From contig WACJ01000077.1 in assembly GCA_008973525.1 (NCBI GenBank), positions 434,001 through 498,000 on the forward strand: a stretch of DNA of 64,000 bases, written 5' to 3'. Numbering within the stretch: position 1 is the first letter of the stretch; each line of letters opens with the position of its first letter. The position numbers were made by a program, and so were the translations under genes. Below the pieces are notes generated by a model. It made no database searches and was not told the origin of the DNA. It was given only the letters and a program-made list of their open reading frames with translations. Of the stretch, positions 23,874 through 35,520 are shown one piece after another. This stretch comes from Stenopsyche tienmushanensis. Lineage: Eukaryota; Arthropoda; Insecta; Trichoptera; Stenopsychidae.

Positions 23874-24067
23874 GGTTTAGAAATTCATAAAAATCCACAG
23901 GGCAAATCTATTAGAAGAAATTGTACTTTTTGTTACAAAAAGATGAGACAAATTCTCGATCGCTAAGAAGCGAAAAAAATGTAAAATGGGTCTCGACAGA
24001 ATGTCTTAATTGTCCAAAATCACCTCATATGTGTTTGAATTGTTTTAATGAAAACCATGCTACATAA
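23874..24067 (+). pseudogene. piggyBac transposase Cys-rich C-terminus, orphan fragment
   Basis: One frame reads GLEIHKNPQGKSIRRNCTFC followed by YKKMRQ. After a +1 shift near 23950 the other reads KNVKWVSTECLNCPKSPHMC and LNCFNENHAT, ending in a stop. The C-x2-C, C-x2-C, C-x2-C, H pattern is the cysteine-rich zinc-binding tail of piggyBac transposases, which binds the transposon ends. The catalytic DDD part is not seen upstream, so this is an orphan fragment, frameshifted and dead. Confidence 0.75.
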
Positions 24068-26788
24068 TATGTTATATAAATTAATTCCTTAAATAGAAAT
24101 GAAATTACTTGTTTAATTGTATTTAAGCGGAGGAATAAACGTTCACCAAAATTACGCAAAGGAGCCTCTGCAGAGGAACGCCCGTCGCGCATATCTGGTG
24201 GACGCAGCGACGAACGAGTTAAAAGTGTATTTATATAATACTCTCAAGTTATATATTATATTATCACACCGTTCATTATGTTGAAATTCTATTGATTTAT
24301 ATAATAATCATAATATAGACGGATTAATTTAACATTGAGAAAAAAATTGAGCTTAATATTACATATATTAAACGCAAATTAATTAATGCAAATGAAGACT
24401 AAGTTAATTTTTTTCGATTTTTTTGATTAATTTTTTGAGCTCATAAAACTTCGTTGGAAATTTAATTGAAACGTGATCAAACAATAAAACAGATCGTTAA
24501 TGTAATGTTTGACATCATAATTTGAATAAACATTGTATTAGAAATAGAAGCTATGTAACATTGCTCGCAACATTTGCGGGCATACTCATTAAAGGCAAAT
24601 ACTATTGAAGCTGTATCAATTCTGTAATCCAGTACATAGTTTATTCTGCATCATTTTGCTTGATGATTTTTTTTTAATCTACAATCTGGATTTGAAATGG
24701 AAACTGCATAATAATAGTCTCTTGCAATGGATTGCTCGATGGACCACTGTAATGGTTATGATGACGTATATGTAAAACCATAAGAGACGTAAATTTTAGG
24801 AACGTCTAAATATGCTGTAGATATTTCTACATTAACATTTATTTCCCATTTAAGATGTCGTGTTAAAAAAGAACGACATGGTAACTTGTTACCCAACACG
24901 CCGATTTCTTCCCTCTTTATTGCCTTGGATGGTCTCGCAATCTTAACAATTGAATTATTGTGAAGTGGATGAATGCAATTAAATATCTTATTTTCGATTG
25001 CAATTTCACAATCGGCACTTTTTAGCATTGATCAAAAACAATGACCGGATAAGACTGCTTCTCTCCAGTATCATTAGATTATTCTCATTAACGCTATTAA
25101 AACTAAATCACGACTCTCGTTCATAATTAAGTAACATCTACTAAATATAAATGGCCGCATGATGCAACGAGATACAATGTTTTAGAAAGAGCAACATGTC
25201 TTCTTGGGCATATTTGATAGACATTGGCGAACAGAAAGTGTGTCGGGCAAGAAATACTTTCACTAATATACCGTCGGCAAAATGATCCAAAGATACCGGA
25301 GTCGACGACATCTCTGCTACCGATAAATCTGCAACGCTTCAATGGACAAATATACATGAAAATATGTTTGATTGCCTATGAAAAAATGTATGGAAATCGA
25401 GTGAAAGCCACCATGGCTGCATCACCATCGATCGAATCGAGCAATGAACCGTACAACTGCCATAAGCAAAGTTAAGGATTGCGTACGACTCGTAAAGTTC
25501 TTGCATTTTGCAAAATTACTCTTGCAAAACATGCATTTGACATCGAACAATAATGTGCCATTTAAATACTAAAGAAAAATAAGCAAATAAATCATCCATG
25601 GAAGGAAAGCAAATATATATTCAATCATTTTTAAGACCATTACCTGTATCAACATGATACAAGGATGGATGCTGTAAAATGGATTCCTTCTTAAAAAGAA
25701 GCAAATTTGGGCATTGAAAATGTTTAAAAAATTTATTCAACTAACATTGAGTTGATACATATTGAAGAAGAATGAATAATTCAACTATAAACAAAATATA
25801 ACATTTACCACATCTTGTATTTTATTCATAAATAATGAAAAAAACATTGGTTGGAAAGCTTGGCGCCTAAGTAAAACCACAATGTGTTATCAAAATTTCA
25901 CACTTCCTTATACTAGAAAATTAAAAGAACTATTGAACGATATTGTGATCAAATTATCTCTTAAAGAAATTGAGATTTTGTTTAAAATAATAGACGAGGG
26001 GACAATAAAGATAATCATTAGAAAAATGTATTAACCTGCATTGATGGATGATAATATAAATTAGTAGAAAGGAAAGATTACGTCCAAGGATCAGAGAATC
26101 TTCAACCACAAAAGCATAAAAAAACGATGAGAATATAACAAGACAAGACAACAGGATATGACGATTAATAGATATTAAAACTTCAATTCATATCTGCATA
26201 TATGCGTTATGTGAGGTTTTGCGGTTTGAAGTAGTAACAAAAATATTTGTATAATAATCATATAATCACACCGAGCGCAATAATATTAGTACTTGTGGTA
26301 AAAATCTGGCTAAATTTTAGTCACGCAATTTGTCAACTCTGAAATTCGCAGAATAGACTACGCTGCACGCTCTAATAGCAATACAAAATACTCTATGATC
26401 TAACAGTATGAAAGAATCTTGGCTTCAAAGACGAAATGTTAGTTATTTGCAACGATCACGTCTTAATATAGCCTGTAAAAGTTGTAAAGTACAAACTTTA
26501 CTGTTCACCGTCGACGGAGTCTTCTTAAGCGGTCGTTAATCCGAAACGATGCAGATTCGTGTGAGGTGTTTAAAGTCAATCTTTCAAACAATAGTCCATA
26601 AAGTCGCAACGAATCGCAGTCTGTGCGTTTATATTCCGTTTAAATAATTATATTATGAAGTCCTGCTGGTGACGAAAGAAAGCAACGGAACTCTTCGTCT
26701 ACTGGTTTTGATGATATGGCAGCAACACGACAACATGAATGATGGTGGATGAAAAGACATGATCAGAAAGAATGTCATACGTTTAATA
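24068..26788. other. Unassigned AT-rich DNA
   Basis: No domain or complete repeat is recognised. A 90-codon minus frame at 24756-25028 (starts MLKSADCEIAIENKIFNC) and overlapping frames on both strands at 25127-25475 have no known match. They are not called as genes. Confidence 0.4.
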
Positions 26789-26790
26789 TA

Positions 26791-27621
26791 CACTTAAACC
26801 TTTTTTTGTGCGGTAGATGCGTTCCGCGGAAAATCGCACAAAAAAAGCTACGACTTTATAAAATATATCCAAAATCGCATAAAAAAAAAAGTTAATAAAA
26901 AAAAAACAATAAAGCATCATTGGTAAAATTTTAAGGAGTCTGACATCTGGCATCTCAAATGACAAACATCCACTAGGGAAATACTAATTATTTTAATTAC
27001 AAACTATCATCGCTGTATAATTTTTGTTGCGATTTTCGATTCGAGTGTCAATGTCATCATTGTTCTGTGTAGATTTTCTCTTTCCAACAATATAATTCAT
27101 AATTATTAAAGATGTCACTATAGTCCCTAACTCAAAAAATAATTACAAATTGGCGACTGTTAAAAAAAAATCAATCAAGTCATTTTTTGATCCATATTTT
27201 GTCAGTTTTAATTCTTACTTAAATAGTTAAAATTGACATAAATCTGGTAGGAATAATAAAGGGTTATATAGAAAAGATTCGTATCCAGTTTTTTGTATTT
27301 GTATTTGGAATCTTGGAAATTCATTTAGAGAAGTCGAAACATTGAAAAAATGCAAAAAAACGAAGATAATTTTTTCAAATAACTAAACCAAAATAAAGGG
27401 CATGGTCGTAATTCAGCGATAGCAGATGTAATATGATTTACACAGTCCCAAATTATAATTATTTTCCAAATTTCGATTAGTGTTGATGATTTATTTCCTA
27501 TTTTATTCATATCTCGATACGTACTCTTTATGAAATTTGAGAAAAGAAAAAAATGGCTTTAAAAAAAACCGCATAACTTCGAAATCGCACAAAAAAAGTC
27601 GCACAAAAAGAGGTTTGAGTG
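26791..27621. mobile_element. Pogo/Tigger-like MITE, 831 bp, both ends present
   Basis: TA at 26789-26790 and 27622-27623 flanks CACTTAAACCTTTTTTTGTG and the inverted right end CACTCAAACCTCTTTTTGTG. The subterminal GCGGTAGATGCGTTCCGCGG parallels the element at 9041. The ends differ from that copy (GTGCGG instead of ATGCGG), so it is a sister subfamily. No transposase frame is present. Confidence 0.75.
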
Positions 27622-27650
27622 TATGTTGAAAATAGTGCACCTATCTATCT

Positions 27651-27855
27651 CAGTGCTTCCTAACCTTTTCAGTATGGTTACCCCTATGGCCTATCAGGGA
27701 AACTGATTTTACCCCTCTTTAAAATTTGTGCTCAGCCACATGGCGCTGATCTGCCATTTTGCTATCTACATACCAAAAATTACCAGCATGATTATCCCCG
27801 CAGAACACCTGTTTTACCCCTGCAGGGGTAATTCCCCCTAGGTTAGGAACCACTG
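27651..27855. mobile_element. hAT MITE with perfect 8 bp target duplication
   Basis: CAGTGCTTCCTAACCTTTTC at the left and CTAGGTTAGGAACCACTG at the right are inverted repeats. ATCTATCT stands immediately on both sides (27643-27650 and 27856-27863). An 8 bp duplication and CAGTG ends define hAT. It is 205 bp and non-coding. The perfect duplication suggests a fairly recent insertion, although it falls in a TCTA-rich site. Confidence 0.9.
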
Positions 27856-27974
27856 ATCTATCTATTCGATCTCATGCAATAAGTATGTGGATCCCAATAA
27901 ATGTGGACTGTGCTACGAAAAAATAAATGTTATGGAGGGTGGGTTGGGATCAGTTTGACCAAGGCTTCTAATCG

Positions 27975-28095
27975 AAACCGAAAACCGATAAAACCGTTAT
28001 TTTTCCCGAAATGAAATCAGTAACCGAAGCGATACAAATATAAGGAACATAACCGAAACCAAAACCAAAATAAATAAAAATAATGGTTCGAAAGA
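27975..28095 (+). repeat. Dispersed repeat F, copy 1
   Basis: Blocks ACCGATAAAACCGTTATTTT, AGGAACATAACCGAAACC and TAATGGTTCGAAAG occur in the same order in copies at 30995, 35112, 48260, 56495 and 59625. The best bounded copy (56495-56600) looks like a tiny hAT MITE. Confidence 0.6.
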
Positions 28096-28627
28096 GAATG
28101 AACCCCTATATTTATATTTGTATTAATTTATTCATACATCTCTACTATTCAATCTCGTGGTCAAATAGCCAAATTTGAGTTTGGGTCAATCATTTGTGCC
28201 GCATGAACTATTTCCAAATAACAAAGATGAACGTCGAAATATGCTGCTTTTTGTACAATGGCATATTATTAATCCTGTTTTACATCAAGTTTACAACAAC
28301 ATAAGATGAACTCGTTTCTTAATTATATTTAGTAGGATTTTGTTAAGATTTTTGCATTATTAAAACTAGGTGAAACGATTAGCGCTGAGGTTTATTGCCG
28401 ACAATTACAGAAATTAAGCCCAGAACTAAAGGATAAACGTGTAATTTAAACCAATTGAAACGATATAGCTCGTTATCACGACAATGCACGCCCTTTGCAT
28501 AGCAAGCATGACCCGTGAAAAAATAGAATAGTTAAGCTGAAACTGGAAGGTTCTACCATACCCTAAATATTCAGTAGATATCATTCCATCTGGTTATTAC
28601 TATTATTTTCAGATTATTAAGAGTTAA
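28096..28627. other. Unassigned AT-rich DNA
   Basis: No gene or repeat end is recognised. Confidence 0.45.
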
Positions 28628-28760
28628 ATGTGTAAGTGGGTTGGATTCTAAATTCTTATTATAAAGGTTTGGGATCAAATTCAGAGTGCAGATTTATTTT
28701 TTCACCATACCTATAAATCTGGGTGATAGAAATTATTATAATTTAGCCTGACTCTATTTA
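28628..28760 (+). repeat. Degraded tRNA-derived SINE, copy 1
   Basis: GTGTAAGTGGGTTGGATTCT resembles a tRNA A box, and TTTGGGATCAAATTCAGAGT at the expected distance resembles a B box. TCTGGGTGATAG follows. The layout parallels the copy at 29196. Confidence 0.45.
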
Positions 28761-29195
28761 TTTTTCCGCTAAATCAACAGCATTGTGGACTTTACCAAAG
28801 AATAATATCATCTACGATATGTATTTAGTATGTTTAAGCTTACATTATGTTTACCAAAAAGATTCGGTCCAGACCAGTATAATACCAGCTCCATTGGCAG
28901 AATCAACACCGTCATCATTGCATGTCAAAAATAGTCATTTGCAAAACCAGAGGACATTCATATTTTAGTCAAGGTTAAAGATAACAGCAGCATCATGGAT
29001 TTATGCTTATGCAGCTCAGCATAAAAGATCTTCGTCAGTGTTATATTTAATAGGAATTTGCCTATTTGTTGAGATGCCTTCAGTCCTACAACCCTACGAC
29101 TACCTGCCAGCATATACAATAAAACAAACCATATCATTCAGGGGCATTCAACTAAAATCTTAGATTATTTTTTTAAATTCTGAATCATTCATCTA

Positions 29196-29338
29196 TTAAT
29201 ATAGTGGATTGAATCTTGCATTATAAAGGGTCGGGTTCAAATCCAAATTGTAAGATAAAATTCCACTGTACCAACAAATTTGGTTGATCCAGGTTTACTC
29301 TGAATTTATGGATCTAAAAAATTAAAACACTGAAGCGA
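29196..29338 (+). repeat. Degraded tRNA-derived SINE, copy 2
   Basis: TATAGTGGATTGAATCTTGC acts as a degenerate A box and CGGGTTCAAATCCAAATTG is a good B box (GGTTCAAATCC). The 3' part (ACCAACAAATTTGGTTGATC, then CAGGTTTACTCTGAA) is found reversed at 44640-44790. Together they define a SINE family. Confidence 0.6.
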
Positions 29339-29489
29339 TTGATAAAGTCGTGCGAAGTTATCTGAATTACCATGTAAAAATAATTATAATTTCGCTAATC
29401 ACTCATATATTACAGTTAACATACAACTACAAGTATCTTCTGATTATCATATCATGAAAGCAAAAATAATTCAAATTCGAATATTAGGG

Positions 29490-29581
29490 CGCCATCGTAT
29501 ACGCAACGATATATCGTCGTTAGCAATTTAAGCAAGTGTTACCAACGACGATATCTCCCTGTCCAGCACTAAGAGGGTTAA
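29490..29581 (+). repeat. Dispersed repeat J, copy 1 (TTAA-type end with ATATCGT palindromes)
   Basis: CATCGTATACGCAACGATAT, then ATCGTCGTTAGC, then CAACGACGATAT and ACTAAGAGGGTTAA closely match 61937-62023. The terminal GAGGGTTAA suggests the end of a piggyBac-type element. Confidence 0.55.
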
Positions 29582-30558
29582 TCTGAAGATACGTCATGAA
29601 GCTCGTTTATAACGATCAGTTTTTAATTTACCCAAATGTGTCATCCAGAGTGAGAAAAGATTCGATATAAATTATACACGATTACATTGTATATATCCGA
29701 TGTGTTTGGTATCAAAAGTGGATTTTTTAACAGACACCGATCGTTTAAAAGTCATTAAGTGCAATCTAAAATACTTTTACAGCGTCTAAAGTTCACGATT
29801 ATGAACACCAAGCGATTAGGAATATAATCAGGTGTTGTCAATTTTTTTTTCCAGGAAGAAAAACATCCAAATAAATGTAATAAAACTAAACTAAACTTAA
29901 AAAAGGTTTTCTTGTTTCAACGATAAGCCAAATGGCGACATAGCCTCGACATAGGAGTTCAAATGGTTAAAGTCTGCAAATTAAAGTCACAAAATATGCA
30001 ATACTAAGATACATTTCGAATGCTCTTGGACATTTATAATGATATTATTTATCATCCGATTTTCGCATATATTTCATATATCAAGTACCTATTACTGAAA
30101 TATTTATTATTTTATATACGTATAAGTAAAGAACACACACAAAATATTCTTAAAGAATAGTCTACTCTTATAATAATTCAACGGCGAGCTTGAAAAAAGC
30201 CGTGGACTTGTTTAGGAGCTTTATTATATAAGCGCATTATAGAAGTTTTGCCAGATCATATTTCATCCTTGTAAATTGTCATCGATGTGTCCACATTTTA
30301 CTACTACTTTTATGTGGACGAATATCTAATTTGATTTTAAAATACAACAAATCTTACTAAACCATAAATAAGATTTTTACTAAACATCCACTTAAAAATT
30401 ACGAATACATTGCAATTGCGTTAGTTATTGTGAAACTGGTAGGCGGTTAGAAAGTATTACTACTTACAAAGAAACAAAACTGAGCTGTATGAATAATAAG
30501 ATTGACTTCCCCTGCTATAGACATTATAAATGGGACTCTTATGGTACATGAATGGACA
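29582..30558. other. Unassigned AT-rich DNA
   Basis: No repeat end or coding region is recognised. Confidence 0.45.
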
Positions 30559-30842
30559 TTAACCCTTTGAGTAGTGAGCCAATTTTAAATCATCGTAAAC
30601 ATAGACGGTATATTTGTATGTCCGCCGCTTATCATCCGTATAAATCCAATTATCTGTCAGGACGGTCGCAGCGTGTATGAAGCTTGTACATACATAAATA
30701 AACACTGTCGATAGGATACAATATTCGGTAATTTCTACAAGTAAACATAAACAATACACATGAAATAGATTCATTATATCATTCACACATGAATCACTGG
30801 AATTCGGACACAACATTGTGTCTTACCTATTTGAGGGGTTGA
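30559..30842 (+). mobile_element. TTAA MITE family A, copy 6 (internally deleted, both ends)
   Basis: It starts TTAACCCTTTGAGTAGTGAG and ends ACATTGTGTCTTACCTATTT followed by GAGGGGTTGA, where the right TTAA has mutated to TTGA. The CTCCGTCTCTGTTTC block is missing: TTCACACAT joins directly to GAATCACTGGAATTCGG. This is the copy that best shows both ends of family A. Confidence 0.85.
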
Positions 30843-30994
30843 AGAGTTCCTAATACTACAGTGGATTGCGTATGGCTGCACTATGAAAATGATACAAACA
30901 AAACTAAGTTTTTCGAACTTCGTCTGGCAATTTCTGAATAACTGTGTTGTAATGGTCTCACACAGATCTTCTAACTGGAATATAATTAATAACA

Positions 30995-31098
30995 GGTAAA
31001 ACCGTTTATTTCTCGGAACAAATACCGTAACTGAACCGATATAAATGTTAGGAACGTAACCAAAACCGAAATGAAAAAATAACGGTTCGAAGCCCTGG
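30995..31098 (+). repeat. Dispersed repeat F, copy 2
   Basis: Contains CAGGTAAAACCGTTTATTTC, ATGTTAGGAACGTAACCAAA and the right end AACGGTTCGAAGCCCTGG. The last bases read as the hAT-like end CAGGGCTTCGAACCGTT in reverse. Confidence 0.6.
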
Positions 31099-31107
31099 TC
31101 TCATTCG

Positions 31108-31439
31108 GTTATGCCTAGGGAATCAAATCCCTGAACCCCGTATCTATTATATTTCATATCGATATTCCCATTATTAGAGTCGAGGTGTAGTAAATACATC
31201 ACCGGTAGGGAAAGGTTAATATAACAATTTGAAAAACATATAAAGTTACTGCCCTTAGGCTAAGTTCGCCAATTAGTAGTTGCGCCACTGCTTCCAAGCG
31301 TCCAGATTTCGGCGTGAATATCTCGATTTAGTAGCCTTCATCGTGCTGGTGATGTAAAATTTCTTTTAGAAAAAAATTTAATCTCGAATTTTTCGGGATT
31401 ACGTTTACTAATGCCGGGATTGGATTCCCCAGTTATGAC
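31108..31439 (-). mobile_element. hAT MITE with both ends and target duplication
   Basis: The element spans 31116-31431. The left end is TAGGGAATCAAATCCC and the inverted right end is TGGGGAATCCAATCCC. The flanks GTTATGCC (31108-31115) and GTTATGAC (31432-31439) match at 7 of 8 bases. Its interior is the same sequence as at 1-493, 39176 and 44125, so it fixes the boundaries and superfamily of that whole set. Confidence 0.88.
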
Positions 31440-32387
31440 AATACGGAATATCTAAATGACCAAAATTATCGCTATTTATCGATATGTTCCGATCTCTGCG
31501 ATAAAAATGACACAATTGATAGTATTTGTCGTTACAAAACGCTTAGCATACGTGACGACAGCGTATCTTCAGTTTCTCGCAAGTCGTAAAAATCATTCAT
31601 TGTGGATTTGATTATTTGCATTCGTTTAACACATTACAAAGCGATCAAATATATGCACAGGCGTATGTTTTAACACGTAGTATTACCTTCGCGATAAAAA
31701 GAAAATCACGTTACATCATTCTGGCGTACGGCTTCCTTTATGAATATGATTTTCATGTGTTGTATGGGTTTCCCAAAACATTAAAAACGGCCAATTATCT
31801 GATTTAATTGACCGTCGCTCCAACGATCGCATGAATATTCAGTTGAAATTAGCGCCTGGAAGCGATCATGGATCTTCCGCATCTTTTTTTGACATCCGTC
31901 GAAATGATCATCGTGCGATGCGAAAATTTTCATATTGCGTATTATCATATTTTCAAGGAATTGTGAAAATGCTGTTTGCAATACATGACCGTGCTTGGGT
32001 TATTTATTATGGACAATTTATGCCATAATTGTTTATTCGGATAGACAAAGCGTGACTGAGAAAAAATGCCGAATTAAATATAATTTAATTGTCTTTTGTG
32101 AATATCCTTTTTCCGATATGCCTGTCGATTTGCTACCGCAGAAGGTAACAATGGCACTCACAGAAGAGCATTTACGTGATTCATACTAGTCAACGTTAGG
32201 TTATTTCAAATCTTTCCAAACTGTGTGACTTAGAGCTATTATGATATGCAAATATTAAAAATGTAAATCAATCGAACATTTAAGACAATAAAAAAAAATC
32301 GATCCATGTTCCCTCCTATCCTATTGAATTTTGATACTAGTATAACTAAGTATTCAATAAGAATAAGGGTTTCTCCTAGAATAGATC
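31440..32387. other. Unassigned DNA with short frames
   Basis: Three short plus frames in series (31616-31807, 31831-32028, 31995-32189) have no recognisable motif, and a minus frame overlaps them. I see no splice logic joining them. Confidence 0.4.
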
Positions 32388-32668
32388 TTAACCCCGTAAA
32401 GAGGTAAGACACAATATTGTGTCCGAATTCCAGAGATAGACAGAGACGGAGAGTGTCTTGTACGTTGAGTTTGGAGAGAGACAGAGTATGTTGCGTATAT
32501 GTTGCGTTGTATGTTATCGATAGTATTTATTTATTTATGTACAAGCTTCATACACGCTGCGACGGTCCTGACAAATAAATGGATTTGTACAGATGATAAG
32601 AGGCTGACAAGCAAATATAGCATCTAAGTTTATGATTTTAAATTACATATAGTTAGCGCCACTATTAA
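32388..32668 (-). mobile_element. TTAA MITE family A, copy 7
   Basis: TTAACCCCGTAAAGAGGTAA at the left is the family right end in reverse. The TACGTTGAGTTTGGAGAGAG, GCTGCGACGGTCCTGAC and AATATAGCATCTAAGTTTAT blocks follow, ending near TTAA at 32665-32668. Part of the middle is deleted. Confidence 0.8.
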
Positions 32669-32683
32669 CAAATCTATACGATT

Positions 32684-33016
32684 TTAAGAAGAACCAACCT
32701 TCAAATAATAAGTGTCAAAATTTCCTCTCATATTATTTTGACTGATCCATTGAGACAAATAGTAGAGAAGTTGTTTGCTGATATTAAGCGCGGTGTTCTG
32801 TTCGCTCAAATTTAGCAATTGTTTCAGACAACACAAAAACAAGTCCACAGAATAGTTTTGGCCGATCCTAAATTGAAGTTGCGTGAGATTTTGTATCAAA
32901 ATATGTCCATGAGAAAGCTCTGTTCGAAGTGGGTACCGCGTTTGCTCAAACTCGATCAAAAATAACAACGCGTCGATAATTCTGAGCGCTGTTTGTAGCT
33001 GGCACCATAAGATCAA
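32684..33016 (-). CDS. Candidate internal exon of an unidentified gene
   Basis: The minus frame reads LILWCQLQTALRIIDALLFL, then continues through LLNLSEQNTALNISKQLLYY and ISQNNMRGNFDTYYLK. It has a balanced, helical, leucine-rich composition unlike the AT-driven chance frames nearby, and suggests an alpha-helical repeat protein, but I cannot name the family. The frame has no ATG near its start. The bases before the first codon are CCACTCAG, a possible acceptor but with a weak pyrimidine tract, and a stop lies just upstream. Reading TTGAAG|GTTGGT as donor would end the exon at 32699, before the in-frame stop. If real, it belongs to a minus-strand gene whose other exons I could not find in this window. 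Confidence 0.4.
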   Translation of the reverse strand: MILWCQLQTALRIIDALLFLIEFEQTRYPLRTELSHGHILIQNLTQLQFRIGQNYSVDLFLCCLKQLLNLSEQNTALNISKQLLYYLSQWISQNNMRGNFDTYYLKVGSS

Positions 33017-33414
33017 CTGAGTGGTTTTGTTTTACTTCCATTTATATTAAATTGTTTTACAGACTTAAATTCAAACAATTTATTTTAAAAGGTAAATAAT
33101 ATTTATTTTCATTCTAAGTGACATATAAGACTTTATCGTACTAATTATCTATTATCTTATATGTCACTATTATATACAAGCATATCTGTAAAATATTTGT
33201 TGAAGAACAAATTTTTGATCGACTGATTGATATCTAATATTTAGAACATAGCAATATTACCACCTACAAATGTATGTTTGTTACACCCTATAATAATTTG
33301 ATCTTGAACTATATAATAAACATCTAACAAATACATATTTTTTTTAAATAAAATCTCTATACTCACTCAAACATACCTAAGATTTCTATTGAAATAATTC
33401 TATCCTAGCTTGCA
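33017..33414. other. Unassigned AT-rich DNA
   Basis: Nothing is recognised. If the 32.7 kb frame is an exon, this would be its upstream intron. Confidence 0.4.
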
Positions 33415-33745
33415 GGTGAGAGATTGTGAATGGTAGACAAAGACGGAGAGAGTATCTTGCGTACATCGTACGATTGTATATATCGTTAACCCAAATTTAT
33501 CAACTAATAATGATATGTGAATGATACAATTAATCGACTTCAAGTGTATTATTTGTGTTTATTTGAAGAAATTACCGAATATTGTGTGCTATCGACAGTA
33601 TTTACTTATTTATGTACAAGCTTTATACACGCTGCGACGGTCCCGACAGATAAAGAGGATTTGTACGGATGATAAGTGGCGGATAAGCAAATATAGCATC
33701 TATGTTTATGATGATTTTAAATTAGCTCACTACTCAAAAGGTTAA
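33415..33745 (-). mobile_element. TTAA MITE family A, copy 8
   Basis: It runs from the GACAAAGACGGAGAGAGTAT block through ACGATTGTATATATCGTTAA, CTGCGACGGTCCCGACAG and GATGATTTTAAATTAGCTCA to TACTCAAAAGGTTAA, whose TTAA is at 33742-33745. The outer right end is missing. Confidence 0.8.
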
Positions 33746-34007
33746 GACGAAGCATGCTTGATCGGATCAAACTCATTTCTAATAAATCTGAAGATGATCA
33801 TGCAATCAAATTAAAAATTTGTTTTCGAGTACGTTCGAATCATGCAAGTTCAAGACTCTTATTGTATTTACAGTTGTGTTTTCATGAAGTACTAGCGTGA
33901 AGAGACTTGTATGTATATGCATGTTTTGGATTTATGTCTGCTTACAAATGATGCAATTATCGCATGCATAAAGCAATGTTTGAATACTTCATACTTGAGA
34001 TGCATAA

Positions 34008-34207
34008 GGCCTGATCCACACTATGGTGCCAGTAACGGTTCGATCTCGCTCCGGTCTCGGTCCGATCAAATATTCTTACACAAGAAACAATCAGAGTATT
34101 CACACTATCGGATCGTTCCAATCCCGTTTTTTGTATGAGAATATTTGACCGGACCGAGACCGAGAGCGAGATCGAACCGTTACCGGCACCATAGTGTGAA
34201 TCAGGCC
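34008..34207 (+). mobile_element. Harbinger-type palindromic MITE (family B), copy 2
   Basis: GGCCTGATCCACACTATGGT at the left, inverted at the right, flanked by TAA at 34005-34007 and 34208-34210. It is collinear with the copy at 13796. Confidence 0.88.
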
Positions 34208-34365
34208 TAAATGTCAATATCATTCAAATGAATCAGATTTGTCAAGATTAAATGTCTATAAAAAAATTGTACAAAATGTATTCCCAAACTGAATACTTAA
34301 TTCTTAAGAATCTGTTAAATTATGAAACCAAAAATCATGTGTGTTATAATGTTTTGGTTCCATAA

Positions 34366-34529
34366 GGCCCGATCCACACTATGGTGCCAGTAACGGTTCG
34401 ATCTCGCTCCGGTCTCGGTCCGATCGTTCCAGAGTTTGAATACGCTCATTGTTTCTCGTAAGAATATTTGATCGGACCGAGGCCGGAGCGAGATCGAACC
34501 GTTACTGGCACCATAGTGTGGATCGGGCC
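34366..34529 (+). mobile_element. Harbinger-type MITE (family B), copy 3, shortened
   Basis: Both outer ends (GGCCCGATCCACACTATGGT and its inverse) and the TAA flanks are intact, but the centre is about 36 bp shorter than in the other copies. It lies 158 bp from copy 2. Confidence 0.85.
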
Positions 34530-35111
34530 TAACTCTTATTATAAAGGATTCGCTTCAAAACCAGAATATGTTCAGATAAATCGGAAATATTAATATATTC
34601 GATAGAAAGTCTTGATCTAAATCTGTTCTAATTTCCTGCGTTTGAAAAAATAAATACATAGTGATTATTGAAATTGGGCAGGGCTAACTTTAAAAATCAT
34701 GAAGCCACTCACTTATAGAGCTCATATTAATTTAGAATTTCCTTCCAAATAACCCAATTCTAAGTTATCCATGTGTGAAAGGCAAAACCATTCTCTATCC
34801 CAGAAAAATATCATATGGAAATCGCCGACGTCAAATAACGATATTGTAGTTTCGAGAAGAAGATTGATTACCCAAATCAATGATTCAATCTTGAATTCAA
34901 AGATATCTTAGGAAGAAGAAAAAAGATAATATAGTAACGATTCGGCACGTTCAATACGCTGATAACTATCTGAGAAATCGCTAATGATTTCTAGGTTTTA
35001 CGGATTTAGTTAGTATTAGCTTTTCTATTTAAGGCAATTTAAAGTTTATCCATGTATCTGAAATGTTGCCACCATATAAAAGCGATCACTATGCATTGAA
35101 AAATCTAGGAC
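34530..35111. other. Unassigned AT-rich DNA
   Basis: TTATTATAAAGGATTCGCTT near 34535 resembles the SINE core at 28660. Nothing else is recognised. Confidence 0.4.
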
Positions 35112-35200
35112 TATAACCGGTAAAACCGTTCTTTTTGCCGGAACGAAAACCATAACCAAACGATAGAAATGTTAATAACATAACCGAAACCAAAACGGTA
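35112..35200 (+). repeat. Dispersed repeat F, copy 3
   Basis: ACCGGTAAAACCGTTCTTTT and ACATAACCGAAACCAAAACG match the family F core. The right end is lost. Confidence 0.55.
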
Positions 35201-35408
35201 GATGTGGATATAAGCTAGGGAAATTTTATACGGATCATAAGACTTAAAATATATATAAAGTTCGCTAAGGGTTAAAACATTGTAATCAATATTGAGCGTA
35301 TGGCGAGTCACGGCTAAATATTTAGATCGTTTATCCAATTTCGGTATTAAGAATCGATTTTATAAAAAAGAAGCACATTGCATAAATATTTATTTATTAA
35401 TTATACAA

Positions 35409-35520
35409 ATCTAATATATAAAAATTAATATTTCTTTGTTCGTATGTAATGCGCTGCCATACCGTTCATCCGATTGCGATAAAACTTTATCAACTTATTG
35501 TTTACACTTGCGGGAATAAC
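35409..35520 (+). mobile_element. Helitron-like 5' end
   Basis: TCTAATATATAAAAATTAAT, then TTGTTCGTATGTAATGCGCT, then ATCCGATTGCGATAAAACTT and ATTGTTTACACTTG, reading away from a preceding A. It is collinear with the two reversed units at 8095-8320. The right end is unknown. Confidence 0.45.

Noticed and set aside
31616..32189. A three-exon gene built from successive plus frames
   Set aside because: No motif, no convincing splice sites, and an overlapping minus frame of the same length.
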